Shown: positions 9,768 through 18,825 of the stretch, one piece after another
Numbering within the stretch: the stretch's first letter is position 1
Layout of the letters: every line of letters begins with the position of its first letter
DNA from: Piromyces finnis
Lineage: Eukaryota; Neocallimastigomycota; Neocallimastigomycetes; Neocallimastigales; Neocallimastigaceae
DNA: 32,001 nucleotides
Reading direction: 5' to 3'
NCBI GenBank assembly: GCA_002104945.1
Contig: MCFH01000131.1
Span: 1-32,001, forward strand
Notes under the pieces: generated by a model
What the model saw: the letters and a program-made list of their open reading frames with translations, nothing else
The model's database searches: none
What the model was told of the DNA's origin: nothing
Made by a program: the position numbers and the translations under genes

Positions 9768-11460
9768 TTAAGTCGAGCCCCTGAGCGACTTATATTTAAG
9801 GTATTCCTGGATCATTTGAGGGTCATCGATTTCATCTTCTTTAAGCCATGTACTTTCTGAAGGTAATAAGTTTTTCCAAACCATAAAGTAGTACTTAATT
9901 CCATTAACAACTTTTTCACTAACTATCTTCAATGGAATTCTTCCTTCAACAGAATCGGTAGCAATGTTTGGAATTCTAGAAGTTGATTCATTCACTTCAA
10001 CTTCTCTTTCAACATAAGGTTCTAAGTTCGAAATATGGAAAACGGGATGACATCTTAAACTTTCTGGTAGTTCCAATTTATAAGAAACAGGTCCTGTTTT
10101 CTCAATAATCTTAAATGGTCCAAGTTTCTTATTTGTTAATTTTGGAGGTCCTTTAGGAAGTAAGTCAGGACGCTTTAACCAAACTAAGTCACCAACCTTT
10201 AACTTAGGTCCAATAAGTCTAATACAATCGGCATACTTCTTATATCTTTCCTTGGCTTTTTCTAAGTTCTTCTTTAAAAATTTAATATTATCTTGCATCT
10301 GAGAGGCGTGCCTGTTAGCTCTTCTATTGTCGCTATCAGCAGGAATTTCGGTACTAAATCTTGGATTTTGCCCATAATTTGCAAAGAATGGTGTTTGATT
10401 TATAGATTGCTGAAGTGTATTATTATACGCAAATTCAGCATAAGGCAAAAGGTTCATCCAGTTATCTTTTCTTTTGTTAATATAACATCTAAGAAATTGT
10501 TCTAAAATACTATTTACACGTTCAGTCTGCCCGTCTGTTTAAGGATGGTGAGCACTCGAAATATTGTGCTTAATGTTCAACAAAGTGCATAATCTTTGCC
10601 AAAATTCAGAAGTAAATTGGGTTCCTCGATCCGATATTATTTCATCAGGTAGGCCATGTAAACGAAAAACTTCTCTAAAGAAAACATCAGCGGCAATTTG
10701 AGCAGTCGGAATCATTCTAAACGGAATAAAATGAGCCATCTTCGTTAATCTATCCACAACAACCATTATAACTGTTTTTTCCTTTGACTTTGGCAAATCA
10801 GTTATAAAATCCATAGAAACAGAAGACCACGGTCTTTCCGGAGTTGGTAGCGGCTGTAAAAGTCCATAAGGTCTATGACGATCAACCTTAGCAGCTCCAC
10901 AAACTTTACAAGAAGCAATAAACTTAACTATATCTTGAGTCATGTTTATCCAAACAAAGTTTCTTGTAATTAATTCTTTTGTTTTGATAATACCAAAATG
11001 ACCATGAATTGGATTATCATGATGCATTGAGATTATTATATCTCTCATTTTCTTTGGTACATAAATTAAACTTTTATACAAAAGAATTCCTTCTTCGCTT
11101 AACTTAAAATTCTTCATTAACTTCTTATACTTCTTACTTGCGGTAGATTTTCCTTGTAGAATATTTATTAACTCCTTAATTTCTTCATCTTCTTTAATTT
11201 CTTTAATTAAATCTTCTTTGAGATTCCCTTGAATAGACACAAGACATAAAGTATCTTCGATTTCTTTAACTGTCAAGCAAGAATAGGCTTCTTCGTCTTC
11301 TTTATTACTTTTATCTTCTTCATAATCAGGACGTCTTGAAAAAGCATCAGGTTTACCACCTTCTTTACCCGGTCTATATTGTATTTTGAAATCATAACGG
11401 GTCAAAAACAAATTCCAGCGAATTTGTCTTTGCGACAATAGTTCAGGCTTTCTAGGAAAG
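9768..11460 (-). pseudogene. gypsy2 pol fragment: RNase H end, integrase, chromodomain
   Basis: The frame starts abruptly at 11460 in the last part of RNase H (QIRWNLFLTRYDF, then RPGKEGGKPDAFSRR). It continues through the integrase HHCC finger (HHDNPIHGH then CKVC), the core with Asp near 10808, Asp near 10629 (SDRGTQFTS) and Glu near 10521 (DGQTER, DD35E spacing), and a C-terminal chromodomain ending near 9780 (FMVWKNLLPSESTWL). One in-frame TAA at 10536-10538 interrupts it, and the same frame continues on both sides. That position is glutamine in most relatives, one base step away. Gag, protease and RT are absent: the fragment is truncated where the inverted LTR begins. The plus-strand and extra minus-strand frames over it are shadows. 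Confidence 0.85.
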
Positions 11461-12230
11461 GTATTTAATACGTATTTAAAATAATGTACAATGTATTGAA
11501 TTAATGTACCGTAAATCTTTACAAAATTTATATCACAATACATTAACATAAATCTATGTGAAATCTAAAGTTACGATAAAATAATGTATTACAATACATT
11601 AACATAAATTTATGTAAATTTAATTTTATGATAAGATAAAGTTTTTGATGATAAAATAAATTTTTTAAATTAAATAATTTTTAACCAATAAATATTTTAG
11701 ATAAGAAAAATTTTTTTTTTATAAACTAAGCCTCAAAATTAGAAATAAATAAATTAAATATATGTTTGAAATATAATCAATCATATAGTAAATAAATCAA
11801 AACTTTATTTTAAGTTTAGTAAATAAATTGAATTTAAATAGTTTAATACAAATAAATTCTTTTAATAAATGCATAAATGTAAACAATGTAAAATTATAAT
11901 ATTAAAACATGTATATTAGAATTTATTCAATTTATATAAAAAGTATAAATAAAGAAAATTTTTCAACTATTGAAACGATAGTTGGAAAATCGTATAGTTA
12001 GTTATATAGTTAGTTTAGATTATTAGTTTTAATTTAATTAGTTAATAATTGATTACCTAGTGAGGGCTCTGGTGAAATAACCTTCACGGTAAAGTAATCA
12101 ACGGTTGTTTTAGTTTAGTTTAGTTTAATATAATTTAATAAATAAATAAAGTTTAATAATAAATAAATTTATAACTAGTGTTTAGTTTAGTTAGTGTATA
12201 CAAACCTGAACTTAGAATAGAATATTTTAC
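11461..12230 (+). repeat. Inverted partial gypsy2 LTR (right arm)
   Basis: This is a 770-bp copy of the LTR at 8929-9756 in opposite orientation. It lacks the first 30 or so bases and ends at TTTTACA (12230), exactly where the gypsy1 LTR starts. The middle (about 11990-12060) has diverged, the ends much less. It is not the element's own 5' LTR, which should be in direct orientation. Likely origins are recombination between elements or an aberrant self-integration event. Confidence 0.8.
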
Positions 12231-12236
12231 AGTAAG

Positions 12237-12397
12237 AAATATTTGTGGCCATAAGTTTGCCCACAAATATTTCAATTGAAACCATATATTCTGGTCACCA
12301 TTTATTGGCCAGATATATGTATAACCATATATTAATGGTTATTAATTAAATAGGAAGTTTATTTACTTTACCCAATCAAGTGGTAAAGAAAATAAAC
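12237..12397. repeat. Four consecutive hairpins in the first 165 bp of the gypsy1 LTR
   Basis: Stem 1 is AAATATTTGTGG (12237-12248) with CCACAAATATTT (12261-12272), 12 bp perfect. Stem 2 lies at about 12278-12315 (CATATAT-CTGG with CCAGATATATG, one bulge). Stem 3 is ATAACCAT with ATGGTTAT, about 12321-12342. Stem 4 is GTTTATTT-A-CTTTACC (12357-12372) with GGTAAAG-A-AAATAAAC (12382-12397), 15 bp with one A/A mismatch. All four are present in the 3' LTR and the solo LTR. Confidence 0.8.
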
Positions 12398-12441
12398 TAA
12401 TATAGTTAAATAGTATAGTTGAAACTAACGTTAAATACTTT

Positions 12442-12452
12442 AGCGTTAGTAT
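12442..12452 (+). promoter_or_regulatory. Self-primer sequence, predicted 5' end of gypsy1 RNA
   Basis: AGCGTTAGTAT here is the perfect reverse complement of the 11 bases directly after the LTR (12727-12737). In Tf1-type elements the first 11 nt of the mRNA anneal to such a site and are cleaved off to prime reverse transcription, so the transcript would start at 12442. ACTAACG at 12424-12430 can pair with part of it at the DNA level. The site is kept in the solo LTR (22687-22697) but deleted from the 3' LTR. Confidence 0.7.
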
Positions 12453-12726
12453 TAAAGTAAATTAGTAACTATAATAATAATTAATGTATATAATTATAAT
12501 TAATAAATAAAAGATAATAATTATAATAATTATTTAAGTAAATAATATTTCATATTAATATTTATTTGTTTTATATTTATTTTTGTGTTATAATATTTAT
12601 TTTAGTTCTTTTATTATTTTTTATAAAACTTTATTTAGTTATTAACTCGTATAGAGAGGTAATAACTAACTTAATTAGCTAAATATTAATAACTTATTAA
12701 CTAATATTATAAAAACACCTTTTACA

Positions 12727-12737
12727 ATACTAACGCT
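12727..12737 (+). promoter_or_regulatory. gypsy1 primer-binding site
   Basis: ATACTAACGCT begins at the first base after the LTR and pairs exactly with 12442-12452. The primer's 3' end would sit directly beside the last LTR base, so extension copies the LTR as required. There is no TGG-starting tRNA site. CTAACG (12730-12735) and CGTTAG (12754-12759) could form a competing hairpin. Confidence 0.7.
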
Positions 12738-13027
12738 TTATAGTTAGTTCTTACGTTAGCTTAGTTTTAATTAGGTTAATTTTATTAAAAGTTCTTAAAA
12801 AACATATTTTATTTTATTTAAATTATTGTTTAATAATAATTATTTACAATATTTTATATAATATTCAAATATTATATTTAAAAGAAGTAAATTTATTATT
12901 AAAAATAATTATTTTCTAATAGTTTAGTAATAAAAAATTCATTAATTTAAATTTTAAAATTCATCACAATCATATTTTATATAATAAATTCTTTAATTTA
13001 TTGAAAGAATTTATTTTTGAATTAGAA
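12738..13027 (+). other. gypsy1 untranslated leader
   Basis: This AT-rich leader lies between the primer-binding site and the first in-frame ATG. The gag frame is open from before 13001 through non-ATG codons, so translation is placed at 13028. Nothing else is recognised. Confidence 0.5.
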
Positions 13028-13131
13028 ATGAAAAATACAGGTAAGTCCCCTAACCCTCGAGGTGTCCATAAATTGGACACAAAAACATCATTCGTAAGGG
13101 ACGGGACCCGTCCTGACGCGGCGAGCGCGGA

Positions 13132-13172
13132 TGGCATGGATGGTGTAGAGGGAATGTCACGGGTTCGAACCC
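13132..13172 (+). other. tRNA-like box A / box B pair inside gag
   Basis: TGGCATGGATGG (13132-13143) matches the box A consensus at 10 of 12 positions, and GGTTCGAACCC (13162-13172) is a standard box B. They lie only 18 bases apart, too close for a full tRNA. CGGG/CCCG stems close the T-loop. The surrounding 13090-13200 is a G+C-rich island, and a 7-bp hairpin (CGGTGCT/AGCACCG) follows. It is translated in frame near the Gag N-terminus. It could be a captured tRNA fragment or chance. Confidence 0.35.
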
Positions 13173-15301
13173 CGGTGCTTCTCGAAAGCACCGAGGTCGA
13201 ATCTAATCAGAATTTACAGGTTCAACAGGGGGATTCTATGCCCGCCCCTGTTGATCCTTCTTTCTTTTTTACTAATAATAGTGAGGTAAACCCAATGCAG
13301 CACATTGAAGTTCTTCTTAATAGATGGGTTTCGGAAATATCTAGCCAGTTTGCTAGTATGGGAAACCGTCTGGGTGCTATGGAAGAACAACTTCGGGGTA
13401 TTGAGGTTTACAAGAGCGAGATAAACGATGCTTTTCAGCAAAAATTTGTTGAAGTGGATCAAAGGTTGGAAGCAAATGAGTCAGCTAGCCAAGTTAGCTT
13501 GGAAGAGCTGCATGCTGTGGAAAATGCCTTTACTGCAGAACATGAGGAAAGGTTACAAGACCACCAGCAAGTGTTAAACAACCAAGAAACGTTGTACCGC
13601 CAATCTAGTGCCTTTGTCTCTTATAAAAAAGAGCTTGAAGAAGAGATGGCCAGATTGAGGGAGCAACGAAACGCTCTAGAAGAAAGAGAAAAATTGTTCG
13701 AGGCTAAAGTCGAAGCCATGAACAGAAGAGCTGAAGCCAGAACTCAAGAAAGAACATCCTATCAAACCGGTGGTATGGGTAACCCTCATGGTGCTGGAAC
13801 TAGTAGTAGCACCAACCCTACGGAATACTCCGAGGATGGGGACGTGAAGATGTTCGACTGGCGAGTACATAGGTATGAAGTAAAAGTGCCTATGTTTGAT
13901 AACAATGGGATAGATTTAGAGGGTTTTCAGGAGAAGTGCTTACGTCATTTCAAACGTTACCCATATGACTATGGTAACGACGAAAAGGCAAAGGTTAGCT
14001 TCATTGAAGATCATCTAGGTGGGAAAGTATTGAGATGGTATAGACTCAGAGAGAGGATGTTGCAGCGTAGGAATCCTGATGCTGAAAGACTATTCCTCCA
14101 CCTTCAAGATAAGTTTCCACCAGAGTCTCCCCATGAACTCTGCAAGTCAAAGTTGCTTAAGCTCACACATGAGTGGGGAAAAGCATACGATTACTTGGAA
14201 GAGTTCAATGAATTGACGGAAACACTTGGGCTCCCTGAAAATGTTAGGAGACAGGTGTTAATACAACAGGTCAGGCCTTCTGTCCGGGAAGCGTTCTATG
14301 ATATCCCTGAACAGGAACGTACGCTGGAAACATTAAGTGAAGTCTTGTTAAAGTGCGATGATCACCAAGCAGTCTTCCGTAATGAAACCATAGAAAAGTA
14401 CGACAAAAGAGACCGCCAGACCACTATTATGGCATTGTTGGACATTACAGACCCATGTAGGCCATCTAGATGGGCTGAGTTGAAGCAGAAGAACAACAAG
14501 CCAAATAATAAGCCTAAAGTTGAGCAGACCAACACTCAGGCTTACGCAAAAAACAATAACGGTACTAAAGAGCGTCGTGAATCCTTAAATAAGTCAAGCT
14601 TTAGAAGAAGTTCTAGCTTCCAACCAAAGCAAGGACCTTCTAGTATGGGAAATAACCCATTACCTAAGGCTATGGCAAGTCAAACGACGGTCAATAACAG
14701 TTACTACAGTCAGAACCAACTAGTAGCTGAAATAAATGCAAGAAGCAACCCTCGAGATATAAAAAGGGTAGAAGTCTTGTATGATACTGGTTCCACTACA
14801 AACCTCATCCACCCAAATTTAGCAAAGAAGCTCGGGTTAAAGGTAGTGGATAAACCAGCCATATTCAGAACTGTGAATGGAGATATCGAGTTAAAGCAGT
14901 TCTCAGATGACTTGCAGTTGAAGTTATGGTTAACTCCATCTGGCGAACAAGAAGCTAAACCATACTGCTTCAACACAAGTTGTCACCTATCCGACAACAT
15001 GCCGGAGATGATCATTGTGGGACTGGGCTTCATGGATGAGCACTTTATCTACAGAGGATATGATAAAGATGCACAAGTGAGGTACTTCGTAGTAGATAAT
15101 GATAAGGATAAAGGACATACCAACAGTTATGGTGTAAATGGTGGCGACATCTACTACTGTACTCAATTAAGTCCCATAACTACAGTTACTAATGCAAAAG
15201 CAAGAAGGCCTCTGGTAACTGTAACTGCGGAAAACATAGAAGCCGAAATCGTGGGTAATGGTAGCCACAAGGCTACAAGAGAAACCAGAAACGGAAGTTC
15301 C

Positions 15302-15610
15302 GGAGGGTTGGCATCGAGTTCCAACTTAGAGAAAACTTGTGTTTCAGTAGGGTTGGTACAGAGTGCTAACTTAGAGAAAAAATGTGTTTCCGGAGGGTTG
15401 ACACGAAGTTCTGACTTAGAGAAAAATCCCGTTTCAGTAGGGTTGGTACAGAGTGTTGACTTAGAGAAAAAATGTGATTCCGGAGGGTTGGCATTTGAAT
15501 CCAACTTAGAGAAAACTTGTGTTTCAGTAGGGTTGGTACAAGAGTCGAACTTAGAGAAAAATCACATTTACGTAGGGTTGGTACAGGAAGAAAACTTAAA
15601 CGAAAATCAA
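15302..15610 (+). repeat. Coding 45-bp tandem repeat between protease and RT
   Basis: Six exact-length 45-bp units (15302-15571) and a seventh degenerate unit encode 15-residue repeats built on GL-x5-NLEK, or DLEK in two units. Units starting GGL and VGL alternate, so the true period is a 90-bp dimer for most of the array. It acts as a spacer between the protease and RT. I know of no such array in this position as a family feature. Confidence 0.85.
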
Positions 15611-18600
15611 CCTACACCTGAGGAAATCGTGGAGAAGTACTACCACAATTTCAAAGAAGCATTTAATGAAGAAATAGCCAACCAGCTACCAGAACACCGT
15701 CCTTACGACTGTAAGATCGACCTGGAGCCGGATGCTAGTCTTCATAAAGGGCCTATATATCCCTTCAATCCCGAAGAGGAAAAAGCACTGAAGGAATATA
15801 TAGAGGAAAACCTGGCAAAGGGCTTCATCAGGAAGTCAGAGAGTCCTGCAGGTTATCCTGTGTTATTCGTGCCCAAAAAGAGTGGTGAAAGACAATTATG
15901 TACTGACTATAGGCGTCTTAATAAGGTAACAGTGCGTAACTCCTTTCCCTTACCACTCATCAGTCAAGTGTTCGAGGCTATGAAAGGCGCGACTATCTTC
16001 TCCAAGTTGGATTTGAAGTCTGCTTACAACCTCGTGCGTATTCGTGAAGGTGACGAATACAAGACGGCATTCTCAACCAAGTTTGGGCATTACGAATATC
16101 TAGTGATGCCATTTGGGTTGACTAATGCACCTGCCACGTTCCAAGGGTTCATTAATACGGTGCTGGCAGAGGAAATCAATGACTGCTGTCAAGTGTACTT
16201 GGATGATATCATCATCTACTCCAAGTCACTTGAAGAGCATGTAAGGCATGTAAAAAGAGTCCTACAAAAGCTAATAGATAATCGTCTAGTAGCTAAGTTA
16301 GCGAAGTGTGAGTTCCACAAGGAAGAACTTGCATTCCTGGGTCATGTAGTTGGAAAATATGGTATTAAAACCGACCCAGAGAAGTTAAAAGCTGTTGCAA
16401 GTTGGCCACAACCAACCAACCTCAAAGAACTACAGTCATTCCTTGGATTCTGCAACTATTATAGGAAGTTTATAAAGGACTTCTCTAAGATAGCAAGGCC
16501 GTTATATGCTATGACGTCCAAAAAGGTACAGTTCCTGTGGAATGAAGAACGCATCCAGGCGTTCGAGAAGTTAAAAGAAATGCTGTTGTCTCCACCAGTA
16601 TTAGCATATCCTGATCATGACCGTCAGTTTATAGTGGAGTGCGACGCTAGTAACTACGCGGTGGGTGGTGTATTATCACAACTAGGCGATGATAATGAAC
16701 TACACCCTGTGTATTACTATTCCAAGAAGCTTACGAAAGCAGAAATCAACTACTCCATCACTGAAAAGGAGTTGTTGGCTATTAGGAATGCTTTCATCGA
16801 GTGGCGACACCTGTTGATGGGTGCGAAACATAAGGTCCTAGTATATAGTGACCATAGGAATCTCCTGTTCGCCACAAAACCACAGTTGTTGACAGCAAGA
16901 CAGGCAAGATGGCAAGAGCTGTTTGCTGCATACAACTTCGAAATAATATATCGGCCAGGAAAAATGAATGGTAGAGCCGATATCCTATCAAGAATGGTAT
17001 CTCCAGAACAGGTACAACTGGAGATGGAAAAAGCTAGCCTCCTTCGACCAGAACAGGTAAAAGAATTTCCACCCGTGGAAGAAGAGTGCTATGCGGTGTT
17101 AGAAGTAAGCTTCGTGGGAGAATTGAAACAAGCTTACAACACGGATGAGCTTGCTAGGGAAATTAGAGATGGTCTTGACGCAAAAAGAGGCCACAAGCTC
17201 ATCAAAAAGAAGTGATTGATGGTTAATGGGTTGATTGTTAGAAAGGATGCACCAGAACGTACATATGTACCAAAGGTGTTAAGGGAAACAATCATAAAAC
17301 TTAACCATGATAGTGAAACAGCGGGTCACTTAGGAAAGGATAAGACTTACGACCTGATAGCCAGAAACTATTACTGGCCAAAAATGAAGGATGACATTGC
17401 GGGTTATATTAAAGCTTGCACCATATGTTGTACCCAAAAGGACAACAGACACAAGCCGTACGGTAGCGCTGCTAGGGTAAAAGTTGCAGACTTACCTTGG
17501 CAAGAAGTAGAAATTGACTTCCTGACGGACCTACCTATTAAGGAACGCAGAAAACCAGGTAGTAGTCCCTCAGAACCCCCAGAAGTCACTAGAAGAGGTT
17601 GTATCATGGTTTGTAGCGATAAGTTAACCAAAATGATACACTTAGTGGGATTTAGGAGTATGCCTACTGCTAAAGAAACAGCCTTAGCATACTTACAACA
17701 TGTATTCAAGTTACATGGTTGTCCCAAATCGGTTACTACGGATCGTGGTGTCCAGTTCACTAGTAAGTTGTGGAAGGACATTATGGGGTTCTTTGGCGTA
17801 GAAGTAAACCTTGCTACTACTGGCCATCATGAAACAGTTGGTCAGGTTGAACGTAACAACTCCTACGTAAGTATGTACCTTAGATGCTTTGTGAAGACCT
17901 TTGATGATGACGAATGGTTGAAGTACTTGTACTTAGCTGAGTTCTGTTATAATAATGCAGTGCACAGTTCTACCAAGTAGTCCCCATTCCTAGCCTTGTA
18001 TAACTACCAGGTACATATGAACCCTCAAGACTCAGAACTTGTCCACTCACTTGGCGAAGCTCCTATATTAGATAGCTTCGCTCACAACTTAGGTAACTTA
18101 AAGCACATGCTGGACATATCAAGAACACGGTTCTTAGACCACTTGGACCATAGAAGAGAACTTAACTACCCTAAAATTAGGCTCATGGATTTGGTGTGGT
18201 TAAGAAAACCAGAAAATTACAACCCTCTTCCCTTCTACAAGCTACAAGCAAGAAAGTACGGTCCCTTCAAGGTTATTGGAATTGATGAAAGCAAGCTTAA
18301 CTACCGGTTGGATATCAGTAAGTCACCTTTCCCCAACGTCTACCCAGTGTTTCATATCAGTGAACTTGAACCCTACCATAACAAACCTGAAGAACTAACA
18401 CCTGCACCAATGGGGTACCAGAAAATCATCAAAATCATGAATGCCAGAAGAAAGAAGGATAACTACCAATACTTAGCTACCTTTAGTGACTTTAGGCAAG
18501 AGTGGGTTGATGCTGATATCATTGACAAGAACTCCCACTATGATAAGCTACTCAAGGAATTTCAAGATAAATGCTACCAGGAATTCATGGTTAGTGTCCA

Positions 18601-18624
18601 AAACCCTGCTTAGGTTTTCTCCTT

Positions 18625-18631
18625 AGGGGGG
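18625..18631 (+). promoter_or_regulatory. gypsy1 polypurine tract
   Basis: AGGGGGG lies three bases before the 3' LTR and twelve bases after the gag-pol stop. It is the expected primer for plus-strand synthesis. Confidence 0.75.
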
Positions 18632-18634
18632 CAT

Positions 18635-18825
18635 TGTAAGAAATATTTGTGGCCATAAGTTTGCCCACAAATATTTCAATTGAAACCATATATTCTGGTC
18701 ACCATTTATTGGCCAGATATATGTATAACCATATATTAATGGTTATTAATTAAATATGAAGTTTATTTACTTTACCCAATCAAGTGGTAAAGAAAATAAA
18801 CTAATATATATAAAAACCTTTTACA
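18635..18825 (+). repeat. gypsy1 3' LTR with internal deletion
   Basis: This 191-bp LTR starts TGTAAGAAAT and ends CCTTTTACA. Compared with the 5' LTR it has lost 304 bp between two copies of AACTAATAT (12395-12403 and 12699-12707 in the 5' LTR), leaving one copy. The four hairpins remain, but the self-primer and transcript-start region are gone, so this LTR could not seed a functional next generation if the deletion were in the parent. Confidence 0.85.

Larger units (their letters stand above)
12231..12726 (+). repeat. gypsy1 5' LTR
   Basis: This 496-bp LTR ends ACACCTTTTACA. The end is fixed by comparison with 18825 and 22974, after which the three sequences diverge. The start should read TGTAAG but here reads AGTAAG at its junction with the gypsy2 LTR. 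It contains four tandem hairpins and the 11-base self-primer sequence. A TATA-like stretch (TATAGTTAAATAG, about 12401) lies some 40 bases before the primer site, a suitable distance for a start at 12442. Confidence 0.85.
13028..18613 (+). pseudogene. gypsy1 Gag-Pol polyprotein with two in-frame stops
   Basis: A single frame of about 1861 codons starts at ATG 13028 (purine at -3; frames drawn from the earlier TTG at 13001 are less likely). It is broken only by TGA at 17213-17215 (codon 1396) and TAG at 17978-17980 (codon 1651). Domains in order: coiled coil (about 85-248); Gag capsid-like region (about 288-455); basic Asn/Lys/Gln tail with no CCHC knuckle; protease DTG (586); 15-residue repeats (759-860); RT (first Asp 995, YLDD 1057-1060); RNase H (D1206, E1248, D1275); integrase finger H1427, H1434, C1464, C1467; core D1497, D1572, E1608 (DD35E); chromodomain-like end (about 1800-1850). 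Every catalytic residue is present. The first stop separates RNase H from integrase and the second falls inside the integrase. Codon use is balanced and G+C-richer than in copia2 or gypsy2. One fused Gag-Pol frame is typical of Tf1-like elements. Confidence 0.9.
12231..18825 (+). mobile_element. gypsy1: near-complete Tf1-like self-priming Ty3/gypsy element
   Basis: The order is 5' LTR (12231-12726), primer-binding site (12727), leader, gag-pol (13028-18613), polypurine tract (18625-18631) and 3' LTR (18635-18825). Where both LTRs are present they differ at only a few sites, so the insertion is young. The 3' LTR has lost about 304 bp between direct repeats. No matching target duplication is visible: the left flank is TTTAC and the right flank GTATG. 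One edge has therefore been rearranged, in line with the exact abutment to the gypsy2 LTR. The interior is far richer in G+C than all surrounding DNA. Confidence 0.9.

Noticed and set aside
10536-10538. Reassigned genetic code (TAA/TAG read as Gln)
   Set aside because: The gypsy2 TAA falls at a position that is Gln in relatives, but Gln is otherwise encoded by CAA/CAG throughout, and long frames end normally at TAA/TAG. Point mutation is simpler.
13132-13172. Functional tRNA gene inside gag
   Set aside because: The boxes are too close, no acceptor stem pairs, and there is no anticodon arm. It is kept only as a tRNA-like relic.
15163-15504. Minus-strand frame over the 45-bp repeats
   Set aside because: It is a shadow of the gag-pol repeats, open only because the 45-bp period keeps all frames repetitive.
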